Positions 1-5,650 of a stretch of DNA of 17,553 nt are shown here, piece after piece. The stretch spans positions 1-17,553 of the forward strand of contig JAIDFD010000158.1 of the NCBI GenBank assembly GCA_029054485.1. Reading direction: 5' to 3'. Made by a program: the position numbers and the translations under genes. Below the pieces are notes generated by a model. It was not told the DNA's origin, did not search any database, and saw only the letters and a program-made list of their open reading frames with translations. Position 1 is the stretch's first letter. Each line of letters opens with the position of its first letter. The DNA comes from Clostridia bacterium (lineage in GTDB: Bacteria > Bacillota > Clostridia > Christensenellales > Borkfalkiaceae).

Positions 1-2
1 AA

Positions 3-89
3 GACGGAACGCAGACTGTATACTTTTCCGAAATTGAAGCAACAAAAAATTCGGATATTAAATCACTTGGTGCACCACGGAAAGCCTAA
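3..89 (+). CDS. 3' end of an unidentified protein (partial)
   Basis: The third plus-strand frame is open from the window edge to a TAA at 87-89 and gives a 28-residue C-terminus beginning DGTQTVYFSEIEATKN. The residue mix looks like real protein, and a strong plus-strand terminator hairpin begins within the last codons, which is the arrangement seen at other genes in this region. No family can be recognised from so short a tail. The competing frame (34-222) runs through the hairpin and the structured spacer and is less credible. Confidence 0.35.
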   Translation, partial: DGTQTVYFSEIEATKNSDIKSLGAPRKA

Positions 90-110
90 GTCAAACGACT
101 TAGGCTTTTT
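81..110 (+). terminator. Intrinsic terminator of the edge gene
   Basis: A 12-bp perfect stem (AAAGCCTAAGTC at 81-92, GACTTAGGCTTT at 97-108) closes a 4-nt loop and is followed by a T run to 110. An outer CCACG (75-79)/CGTGG (111-115) pairing lengthens the stem. The T run faces the plus strand, so it should end the partial gene at 3-89. The stem core belongs to the CTAAGTCG hairpin family also seen near 3252 and 5651. Confidence 0.75.
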
Positions 111-115
111 CGTGG

Positions 116-211
116 TCTGTATTCAGTTCGTAGCGAATCAATCGTTCGCGCGAGCAAGCTTTGCTTGCGACACTTTGCGCCTTTGGCGCAAGCTCCCTGA
201 AGGTGCACCAT
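116..211. repeat. Cluster of short stem-loops flanked by GGTGCACC palindromes
   Basis: No gene is seen here. The stretch packs several hairpins with tiny loops: TTCG-TAG-CGAA (127-137), GCGAA/TTCGC (133-149), GCAAGC-TTT-GCTTGC (154-168) and TTGCGCC-TTT-GGCGCAA (175-191). The palindrome GGTGCACC lies on each side (69-76 and 202-209). The density of palindromes suggests a REP-like or non-autonomous mobile sequence, but no ends, target duplication or second copy is visible in the window. Confidence 0.45.
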
Positions 212-245
212 ACGCAACCTAATTCGAATATTAGGTTGCGTTTTT
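212..245 (+). terminator. Strong hairpin overlapping the GNAT 3' end
   Basis: ACGCAACCTAAT (212-223) pairs perfectly with ATTAGGTTGCGT (230-241) around a 6-nt loop, and TTTTT follows on the plus strand. The stop codon of the minus-strand GNAT gene (231-233) lies inside the stem. On the minus strand there is no U run after the stem, so for the GNAT transcript it may act as a 3' stabiliser rather than an efficient terminator. Its plus-strand role could be back-up termination. Confidence 0.55.
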
Positions 246-683
246 CTTTTGCATTTCAAAATTTTTCAGCTTAACACCAAAACGCTCGATTTCTTGCTCT
301 TTAATGACTGAATAGCCCCGACTTTCAAAAAACGGCTTTGCGGTAATCGATGCATAAGTTTTTATAAGTAAATAGCCCTTTTCCAACTCATTGCATAAAG
401 CAGTAGCAATTCCTTGATTTTGATAATCTTTATGGACGAAAAGTAAATCTAAATAACCCGATTTATCGATACTGCCAAAACCCACAATAACGCCGATTAT
501 TTCAGCAATTAAAGTATATTGTTTCAATAAATCATTACGCCGTACTTTTAAGCTGTCGGCATTATTCGCCCAAGCGGTAAGCTGTTCCGCTGTATAGTCT
601 TTTGAGTTGACGGAATGGACTGTTTCATAAAAAAGTTTTGACACTATATCGCAATCTTCATCTTTATATCGCCGTATTATCAT
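231..683 (-). CDS. YafP-like GNAT N-acetyltransferase
   Basis: This 150-residue protein has the GNAT fold signature and resembles the YafP group of acetyl-CoA-dependent N-acetyltransferases; the acceptor is unknown. The N-terminus (MIIRRYKDED, then LFYETVHSVNSKDYT) is characteristic. Residues 79-93 hold the acetyl-CoA loop Q88-x-x-G91-x-A93 in YQNQGIAT. The C-terminal ASITAKPFFESRGY (111-124) is the usual final strand-helix of the group. The length is normal for the family. The ATG overlaps the stop of the upstream kinase gene (ATGA at 680-683) and has no clear Shine-Dalgarno sequence, so translation is probably coupled. A degraded second copy of the 5' end of a similar gene lies at about 2801-2845. 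Confidence 0.85.
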   Translation of the reverse strand: MIIRRYKDEDCDIVSKLFYETVHSVNSKDYTAEQLTAWANNADSLKVRRNDLLKQYTLIAEIIGVIVGFGSIDKSGYLDLLFVHKDYQNQGIATALCNELEKGYLLIKTYASITAKPFFESRGYSVIKEQEIERFGVKLKNFEMQKKNAT

Positions 684-1189
684 AACTCAATTTCTATTTT
701 GTAATTTTTATCTATTAAAATATAGTCCAACCCATATTCTTTACAAAGTTGCAAATTTACTTTATTTTCCGCTATTAAATCGTCTTTATTTATATCGGTT
801 GTGATACGCTTTTCAATAACGCTCTCGAATTTTAAAATATCAGAAAAGTTGTTTTCAATATATTCGGCAGACATAATAAGACAATAGAATTTTATTTCGC
901 GCAAGCAACTTTCGTCAAAATCTTTTTGCCATTCAAACGGAATATAGCAACCCTCTATTATAATACTTTGTTTATTTTCTATTGCCGTCTTTATCATTTC
1001 CTTTATAATTGACCAAAGATACGGTGTAAGTTTTTCGTCGTCATTTACGGTAAGCGAGGTTTTACCGCTTCTGATTAACCCCATTTTTAAGTGGTCGATA
1101 GAAAAATACGGAATTTTATATTTTTCCATAAGCCGTTGCGATAAAGCGGTTTTGCCCGTATGCGTTGTTCCCGAAATTAAAATTACCAT
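680..1189 (-). CDS. Small P-loop kinase-like ATPase
   Basis: The 169-residue product starts MVILISGTTHTGKT, where GTTHTGKT (residues 7-14) is a Walker A P-loop. IIIEGCYIPFEW further on is typical of small nucleotide- or phosphoglycerate-kinase-like proteins that databases call AAA family ATPase or 2-phosphoglycerate kinase. The substrate cannot be told from sequence. A GTG eight codons upstream (1211-1213) keeps the frame open, but it sits inside the promoter described at 1196-1224. The ATG at 1187-1189 begins exactly at the conserved strand before the P-loop, so I choose it. No Shine-Dalgarno precedes either start. The gene overlaps the GNAT gene by 4 nt and forms a two-gene unit with it. 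Confidence 0.75.
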   Translation of the reverse strand: MVILISGTTHTGKTALSQRLMEKYKIPYFSIDHLKMGLIRSGKTSLTVNDDEKLTPYLWSIIKEMIKTAIENKQSIIIEGCYIPFEWQKDFDESCLREIKFYCLIMSAEYIENNFSDILKFESVIEKRITTDINKDDLIAENKVNLQLCKEYGLDYILIDKNYKIEIEL

Positions 1190-1195
1190 AAAAAT

Positions 1196-1224
1196 ATTGT
1201 ATCGCAAATTCACTTTATTTTCAA
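1196..1224 (-). promoter_or_regulatory. Sigma-A promoter for a leaderless kinase-GNAT transcript
   Basis: On the minus strand TTGAAA (1219-1224), 17 nt, then TACAAT (1196-1201) make a good promoter. The -10 ends only six bases before the ATG at 1187-1189, so the predicted transcription start falls on or next to the start codon. With no Shine-Dalgarno present, this points to a leaderless mRNA. Confidence 0.6.
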
Positions 1225-1238
1225 CTGCATAATAGCCA

Positions 1239-1288
1239 AACTCAAAATGGCACTATGGCGGGGGCTTGTACGCGCCACAGTGCCATTT
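1239..1288. repeat. Dispersed repeat copy 1 with perfect-arm inverted repeat
   Basis: The 30-nt unit 1239-1268 (core GGCACTATGGCGGGGGCTTG) matches 2838-2867 at 25 of 30 positions, and its last 24 nt match 5569-5592 at 22 of 24. In this copy the unit is also the left arm of a long hairpin: AAATGGCACT (1245-1254) pairs with AGTGCCATTT (1279-1288), then after one mismatch TGGCG pairs with CGCCA. No T run follows. It lies 50 nt upstream of the kinase start. Confidence 0.6.
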
Positions 1289-1346
1289 CAAGTTGCAGAA
1301 ATTAAACTTGTAACTGTTAAGGTATCAAATATCAAAAATTTAAATC

Positions 1347-1382
1347 AAAGTCGAACTACCTAAATCAGTAGCTCGACTTTTT
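1347..1382. terminator. Probable terminator downstream of the PnuC fusion gene
   Basis: AAAGTCGA (1347-1354) pairs with TCGACTTT (1373-1380), and after one A/C mismatch CTAC pairs with GTAG. Five Ts follow on the plus strand; the minus-strand side is weaker (CTTTGATTT). It lies about 64 nt beyond the stop of the minus-strand gene at 1446. The rest of 1289-1445 holds nothing else I can support. Confidence 0.5.
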
Positions 1383-1445
1383 AAAAAAGAACGCTCCCCA
1401 CCGCCATTCAGTATTCGAATAAGATTGCGGCTATATATTCAAAAA

Positions 1446-2621
1446 CTACATTTTAACCAGTTCAATCGCTTGCTTACCGGATATATGCTCAATATCAAAT
1501 CTGATTATTAAAAATTCCGTTTTAAACTTTTCAATTTCGTTTTTCAATTCATTGATATGGTCAGGATAATACTTATCACCCAATTCTTTTATAGCCGATA
1601 AAGCTTCTCCGCTATCATTTACAATATCAACATTACCAAAAGCTATTACGCTTTTATAAAATGTAGTGTATTTTTCGGGTTGAACATCGTCTTTATCAAT
1701 TATACAAAAGGTTGCCTTTTTACAGTTATTTATTGCATCGATTTTATGCCCCGATTTAGCGCTATGAAAATAAATTTTTCCGTTTGAATAAACATAACTC
1801 AAAGGCACCGTATACGGATACCCGTTATTATCAACAACAGCTAAAACACCCGAAGTGTTACACCGTAAAATTCGTTCGATTTCAGTTTGCTGTAATTCCT
1901 GCTTAAATCTTCTCATTTTCTGAAACATTTTTTCTTCTCCTGCTTTTTGTTTTTTATTCATAATGCTCCAATTTATAAAACCGTATGTGTCTGTAACAAA
2001 GAACGCAATGAAACAAATTACCATAGGTAAGTATGTAATATTTTCATAACTTGCCATACTCCACATTATTATCAATACTATATCGTTTGCACCGTAACCT
2101 ATTGCATAAAAACGGCTTCTTCGCGCTGTTAAGTAAGCCGCTATAAAAGAAGTTAATACTGATACTGTACTTATAATTAAATTTGCCGTATTGAGTGCTT
2201 GTAATACAAAGAAAAACAATACTGTAATAACCGCAGCCGCTATTAAGAACAAACACCATTCTTTACGGGAAAGAGTATTAACCTTAACTTCGCTCTTGTT
2301 TCCTTTATAAGGGTTGCGTAACCACGATATTAAAGCCCAAAGCGCGATTGGCGCACTCATTCCCAAATACGTTATCATTTCGCCATAGTAATTAAACGAA
2401 TATGAAATAATGCCGTAAAATACGCTGAATACTATCGTTAAAAATTGCCCGATCGGATTGCCCTTTGAAACAAATATCAAAGCGGTTGCACCAATTAGCG
2501 AGCTGACTAAATAAAGATATTGTGTATTTTTGAAAACAAAGAAAAATACAACGATTGATATTACGCTAACACCCCAAATCAGCCATTCAATTAGTGTAAT
2601 ACTTTTTAAAAACTTTTTCAT
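1446..2621 (-). CDS. PnuC-type vitamin transporter fused to a PNPOx-like flavoprotein
   Basis: Residues 1-222 of this 391-aa protein are a hydrophobic PnuC-family transporter (facilitated uptake of nicotinamide riboside or a related vitamin) with several membrane helices and family marks SWLRNP (99-104), GAND (177-180), W187 and a final YGFINW (213-218). After a charged linker (222-235), residues 236-391 are a pyridoxamine-5'-phosphate-oxidase-like, NimA-type FMN-binding domain (TSGVLAVVDNNGYPYTVPLS, then YFHSAKSGHKIDAI). The start is placed at ATG 2621, preceded by GAAGG; the open frame reaches further up, but that part lies in the attenuator. An internal AGGAG and ATG (1941-1926) at M232 could also yield the flavoprotein alone. 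The substrate (nicotinamide riboside, riboflavin or other) is not decided by sequence. Confidence 0.85.
   Translation of the reverse strand: MKKFLKSITLIEWLIWGVSVISIVVFFFVFKNTQYLYLVSSLIGATALIFVSKGNPIGQFLTIVFSVFYGIISYSFNYYGEMITYLGMSAPIALWALISWLRNPYKGNKSEVKVNTLSRKEWCLFLIAAAVITVLFFFVLQALNTANLIISTVSVLTSFIAAYLTARRSRFYAIGYGANDIVLIIMWSMASYENITYLPMVICFIAFFVTDTYGFINWSIMNKKQKAGEEKMFQKMRRFKQELQQTEIERILRCNTSGVLAVVDNNGYPYTVPLSYVYSNGKIYFHSAKSGHKIDAINNCKKATFCIIDKDDVQPEKYTTFYKSVIAFGNVDIVNDSGEALSAIKELGDKYYPDHINELKNEIEKFKTEFLIIRFDIEHISGKQAIELVKM
1926..1941 (-). promoter_or_regulatory. Internal ribosome binding site at the fusion junction
   Basis: AGGAG (1941-1937), eight bases, then an in-frame ATG (1928-1926) lie in the linker just before the flavoprotein domain. 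This is as good a ribosome binding site as those of ordinary genes in the window. Separate synthesis of the C-terminal domain (about 160 residues) is therefore possible. It may also be a relic of once-separate genes. Confidence 0.5.
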
Positions 2622-2630
2622 CGTGCCTTC

Positions 2631-2688
2631 AAAAAAAACAGCACTTTGCTTATATCTTCTAAGACCTGACGATATAAGTAAAATGCCG
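2631..2688 (-). terminator. Attenuation terminator in front of the PnuC fusion gene
   Basis: The 18-nt arms 2688-2671 and 2656-2639 pair with a single A/C mismatch and two G-U pairs around a 14-nt loop, and eight Us (2638-2631) follow directly. The structure ends one base before the GAAGG ribosome binding site and nine bases before the start codon, so it can only act by stopping transcription of the gene's own leader. Confidence 0.8.
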
Positions 2689-2718
2689 TTGCATTTGCAA
2701 GTACTCGGTAGCACTTGC
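2631..2718 (-). promoter_or_regulatory. 5' leader attenuator, candidate riboswitch
   Basis: In transcript order the leader contains: hairpin P1 (2718-2697), 9 bp GCAAGTGCT/AGTACTTGC with loop ACCG; a hairpin AAATGC-AACG-GCATTT (2696-2681); and an intrinsic terminator (2688-2631) ending just before the ribosome binding site. The GCATTT arm is shared by the second hairpin and the terminator, so the two exclude each other. The P1 loop CCG could also pair with CGG (2688-2686), the foot of the terminator, as an H-type pseudoknot. This is the layout of a transcriptional riboswitch or attenuator. It does not match any riboswitch I recognise with certainty; the small NAD+-II (pnuC) class is the first to compare. 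Confidence 0.6.
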
Positions 2719-2738
2719 TTCCCGATTTAATTTTTATC

Positions 2739-2767
2739 AGTATACAAAACAACATAAAAAAAGTCAA
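2739..2767 (-). promoter_or_regulatory. Promoter of the PnuC fusion gene
   Basis: TTGACT (2762-2767), 17 nt, TATACT (2739-2744) on the minus strand. Transcription should start near 2732, giving a structured leader of about 110 nt before the ATG at 2621. Confidence 0.75.
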
Positions 2768-2800
2768 GCGTTTAATTTAAGCGTAAAAGCCTTTTGGCAT

Positions 2801-2845
2801 TTTAACACTATATCGCAATCTTCATTTTATGTTGACGAACTCATA
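2801..2845 (-). pseudogene. Remnant of the 5' end of a GNAT gene
   Basis: The bases 2805-2825 are identical over 21 nt to 641-661, which code for residues 8-14 of the GNAT protein at 231-683. The minus-strand ATG context (GTTATGA) is also kept at about 2842-2847, at nearly the same distance. The reading frame is broken and nothing of the rest of the gene remains, so this is a scar of a lost paralogue or of a recombination between copies. Confidence 0.5.
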
Positions 2846-2867
2846 ACGGCACAATAGCGGGTGCTTG
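2838..2867. repeat. Dispersed repeat copy 2
   Basis: Thirty bases matching 1239-1268 at 25 positions (core GGCACAATAGCGGGTGCTTG). Unlike copy 1 it has no complementary right arm. It directly follows the GNAT remnant and lies upstream of the PnuC promoter. Confidence 0.55.
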
Positions 2868-2899
2868 ATTAAAATCGACCTTTTTCCAAATAACGCGCT

Positions 2900-2928
2900 T
2901 TAAAACAAGTATTTTTTCATGATATAAT
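2900..2928 (+). promoter_or_regulatory. Extended -10 promoter of the 98-aa gene
   Basis: TGATATAAT (2920-2928) is a consensus extended -10 element (TG-N-TATAAT). The -35 region (TTAAAA, 2900-2905, spacing 17) is weak, as is usual with an extended -10. Transcription should start near 2935. Confidence 0.65.
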
Positions 2929-2957
2929 AATAAAAAAATACGGAGTTTGCTGAAGTA

Positions 2958-3254
2958 GTGAAAATCCATAATTGGACTTTTGAAGAAAATAGATATTGCG
3001 TAGAACAAGCATTTGAAAATTTCGTAATTAATAAGGAAAACGACTTTGAAACAGTAATTTTCAAACTGTATTTACATTTTGACGGCGCAATCAAAAAAGG
3101 TTCGCTTAAAATGAAATTACAGAATATAAAATACCTGTTCAACAAGTATAACGTGCCCAACACGCTTTACCTCGGGGAACTGCAAAACACTTCGGAGGAT
3201 AACGAATACGCTTTTATTGCAGTCTGTAAAAAGTATTTATTTAAAAAAGTCTAA
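2958..3254 (+). CDS. Small protein of unknown function
   Basis: The 98-residue product begins MKIHNWTFEENRYCVEQAF and has a mixed, mainly helical composition (SLKMKLQNIKYLFNKYNVPN in the middle), with no signal peptide or membrane helix. I do not recognise the family with confidence; the N-terminal WTFEENRYC pattern recalls short conserved modules found alone or next to nuclease domains, but that is only an impression. The GTG start at 2958 is the only in-frame start after the promoter; GGAG (2942-2945) lies 12 nt upstream, a rather long spacing. Its own promoter and terminator make it a single-gene unit, opposite in direction to its neighbours. Confidence 0.65.
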   Translation: MKIHNWTFEENRYCVEQAFENFVINKENDFETVIFKLYLHFDGAIKKGSLKMKLQNIKYLFNKYNVPNTLYLGELQNTSEDNEYAFIAVCKKYLFKKV

Positions 3255-3284
3255 GTCGAACACCCCGACTTACGTTCTTTTTTT
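3252..3284 (+). terminator. Terminator of the 98-aa gene
   Basis: TAAGTCG (3252-3258) pairs with CGACTTA (3266-3272) around a 7-nt loop, with weaker pairs outside, and seven Ts follow (3278-3284). The stop codon TAA (3252-3254) is the first part of the stem. Confidence 0.75.
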
Positions 3285-3286
3285 AT

Positions 3287-3456
3287 TTACCGTACTGTGT
3301 CATCGGTAAACCTGCTGCCTTTAATAAAAAATTCAAGAGTTAATTTTCCGTCTTTCCTAAAATGCTCATTTGCTTCAAATAGCCCAATTTTTTTGAATTT
3401 ATAGGATTGAACTCAAATCCCGAACCTACCACATCTCCGATTATTGCTACAAGCAT
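3287..3456 (-). pseudogene. Truncated, frameshifted ADP-ribosylglycohydrolase
   Basis: The minus strand has a strong AAGGAGG four bases before ATG 3456. The product begins MLVAIIGDVVGSGFEFNPI, the N-terminal signature of the DraG/ARH family, which removes ADP-ribose from proteins or nucleic acids with two Mg ions. After a run of seven As (3388-3394) the family sequence continues in the -1 frame (IGLFEANEHF, later SRFTDDTVR, with the metal-binding FTDDT) and stops at 3287-3289. One base is missing in the A run, and all of the remaining protein (usually some 200 or more residues) is absent, its place taken by the terminator of the opposite gene. It starts nine bases after the preceding gene, so it was the third gene of that operon. 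Confidence 0.75.
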
Positions 3457-3465
3457 AAACCCTCC

Positions 3466-4679
3466 TTAAAGCACAAAACTCTCTTTATCCTGCAAAATTA
3501 CGACTTCCCCTGAGGGGATAATATCTTTCAATAATTCGGGTTTTTCGCTATGAATGGGTATGATTGTTTTTGCTTGTGTAATTTCACAAATCTTTTTAAT
3601 TTCATCTACGCTTGCGTGTCCGCTTGTATGCAAATAGATTATACGGCAACCGCCATTTAAAGCACTGTTTACAAAATTACTTTTATATTCATCAAAAGCG
3701 GGGTGCGATTTATCTAAGTAGCCACTCACATGGAATAAATCAGCAAGCTATTCGGGAACGCTTCAATAGCCTTTTTAGTGATATAATTTGTTCTGCCCAA
3801 GAAGAAAAACCCGCGTTCTCTCATAAGTTCGTGTAAATTTTGCCCGTAAGAATAAATCTTTTGCCTGCCAAAATTGTAAAATGGCGAAGTTGTATTTTGA
3901 GTAACAATATTAAGAATTTCCGACTGAAAATCTTCTTCACATACTATAAAAGCTTTTTTGTTTTTTATAGCAGCATTATAAAATTCGGCAATAGTATCTA
4001 TATTTGTTGAACTGCAAAGAGCAAAGACGTATTTATTTTCATTTAAAAGCATATCTGCCTGCATACCAAGCTCGTGTTCGGTCATTACTTTTTCGTCTAT
4101 GCGGGAAAGCATAGTACCTTCCGTAATAAGCACATCTATATTTTTGCAATACTTTTCAAAAACAGTGGGCATTTTATTGCCCCTTGCTCCGTGCATACGA
4201 AAATCGCCCGTATGTAAAATACGTTTACCTTCCGCCTCAACAAGCAACATATAAGCGTCAAAAGCCGAATGATCTATCGTGTATGGTGTGACTTTTATAT
4301 CGCCAAAGTAAAGAGGCTTGCCTACTGTAAATTCCTTGAATGTATTTACCTTTTCGGGGTTGCCTTTATTCAATTTACTTTTTAACACGCCTTGAACCAC
4401 ACCGTAAATTTGCTTTGCGGCTTTTCCCATATATATAGGAATATCCGGCAATACACTTTCAAACATTCCCGCATGGTCGCCGTGATAATGAGTGATAAGC
4501 ACAGCATTGCAATTTGGCGTGCCATGTGTTACACCGTCTATTTCAAACGCTTGCTGGTTTTTACAATTTACAGACGGCAATTCCTCGCCCATATCAATTA
4601 TTATTCGGGCATTTGCGGTTTTTATTTCAGTAACACAACCGCCTATCTGATGAGTGCCACGATATACTTTTATTTGCAT
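3466..4679 (-). pseudogene. Beta-CASP metallo-beta-lactamase (RNase J-like), frameshifted
   Basis: Translation from ATG 4679 (MQIKVYRGTHQIGGCVTEI) gives the metal site ITHYHGDHAG, then IDHSAFDAYM and ILHTGDFRMHG, the marks of beta-CASP metallo-beta-lactamases such as RNase J and mRNA 3'-end nucleases. This frame ends IYSM-stop at 3726. The overlapping frame from 3729 continues SGYLDKSHPAFDEY and contains the C-terminal motifs SGHAS and IIPIHSEKPE. Family members read WSG where this sequence has TG-AGT, so one G has been lost from a TGG codon; restoring it gives about 404 residues. The start overlaps the stop of the upstream gene by 10 nt. It is either a pseudogene, an assembly error, or (less likely) two coupled proteins. 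Confidence 0.75.
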
Positions 4680-5490
4680 AAGCTGTTCCATATTTCGTCT
4701 GTCGACGGTCTTTCCTCTTGCTTGAACCAAGCAACATTATTTGCTCCAAGTGCAGTAGTTATTGTATCAATGCTATACCAATTATTAGCAGTAAAAATTT
4801 CCGGCGTTTCGTAAACAAGTAATTTGGCAGGCTGAATAACAATTTTAGGCAAATTATAATTAGTTCCGAAAAGATTGTTGATTATCTTAATGTGATTTGC
4901 ATATTGACTAATTATTGTTTGTTCCTGTTCAGCAATAGACGCCGAATAGGTATTGACTTGTGAAATTACTTCCGGAATAAGTCCGCATTTAACATTTACA
5001 CGGCTATCCGAAAAAATTTTACCCTCGACAAACATAAGCTCAGATGATTGTGTATTATAAAGAACTAAATCACATTTTTTGCCGCTACCGATTGTACCGT
5101 TAAGGTTGACTTCAATATCAAGTACAATCGCACTAAATGAATTGTTACTACAAAATGTACTACAATTAAGGCTGTCTAAAAGCTGACGTTCTTTATTACA
5201 TCTTTTGTATTTGTAAACTTAATTTCATTCTGCTTTTTAGCCGCTTCATAATCACTTAATGCAACAATTCCAAAATTATATTTTTTATATGCTTCATCTC
5301 TTGTAAATGCACCATTTGAAAACTTAAACAGGCAACCGCCTTTATAATAAAAATAAAGTTGATTTTTCCTAACCGCCGGAAAAACAACGCCCGAAAGAAT
5401 ATCATTTTTAAGTAGATTAAAAAGTTCAATATTTTTATTATTGTATAAAGCAGCTATTTGTTTTTCATCTAAACAACGTATAAAACTCAT
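4670..5490 (-). pseudogene. PD-(D/E)XK nuclease-like protein, frameshifted
   Basis: The ATG at 5490 has AAGGA six bases upstream (the TTG at 5496 sits against it and is rejected). The first frame (MSFIRCLDEKQIAALYNN) stops at 5176. The -1 frame then carries on through NKERQLLDSLN to the stop at 4670. The second part contains CDLVLYN followed 15 residues later by FVEGK, the D...E-x-K pattern of PD-(D/E)XK nucleases. The switch is confined to about 5185-5220; adding one A to the AAAA run would read FTNTKRCNKERQLLDSL and give about 273 residues. I do not recognise the precise family, and the nuclease reading rests on the motif alone. It is the first gene of a three-gene operon. Confidence 0.6.
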
Positions 5491-5517
5491 ATCCAATCCT
5501 TAAAATTCCTTTTAAAA

Positions 5518-5546
5518 ATAATAGCATTTTTATTAAGAAAAATCAA
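5518..5546 (-). promoter_or_regulatory. Promoter of the nuclease-like / beta-CASP / ARH operon
   Basis: TTGATT (5541-5546), 17 nt, TATTAT (5518-5523) on the minus strand, about 28 nt before the ATG at 5490, with AAGGA between. Confidence 0.65.
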
Positions 5547-5562
5547 CAGCAGTTATTATTAT

Positions 5563-5592
5563 TTAACGAAATAGCACTATGGCGGGCGCTTG
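5563..5592. repeat. Dispersed repeat copy 3
   Basis: Bases 5569-5592 match 1245-1268 at 22 of 24 positions (core AGCACTATGGCGGGCGCTTG). It lies just upstream of an operon promoter, as copies 1 and 2 do. Confidence 0.55.
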
Positions 5593-5600
5593 ACTAACCG

Positions 5601-5648
5601 AGTGCGCGGCTTCGCAGATAATTCAACTTCCTTGCCGAACTGCGCACT
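5601..5648. other. Imperfect stem-loop next to repeat copy 3
   Basis: AGTGCGC (5601-5607) pairs with GCGCACT (5642-5648); inside, GGC can pair with GCC after a bulge. It has no T run of its own and stands between the repeat and the terminator at 5651. Function unknown. Confidence 0.4.
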
Positions 5649-5650
5649 AA

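Noticed and set aside
34..222. 62-codon open frame through the first terminator
   Set aside because: It reads through a perfect hairpin and the palindrome cluster; the other frame ending at 89 fits a protein end better.
2622..2714. N-terminal extension of the PnuC fusion from a GTG at 2714
   Set aside because: The frame is open, but it coincides with the attenuator hairpins, has no ribosome site, and the hydrophobic domain starts at the ATG with GAAGG at 2621.
3726..3732. Stop-start overlap as two separate coupled proteins in the beta-CASP gene
   Set aside because: The second frame supplies C-terminal beta-CASP motifs (SGHA, IPIH) needed for the fold of the first, and one added G restores the usual WSG, so a lost base is simpler.
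4392..4814. 140-codon plus-strand open frame
   Set aside because: Antisense to the beta-CASP and nuclease-like genes, whose motifs fix the true coding strand.
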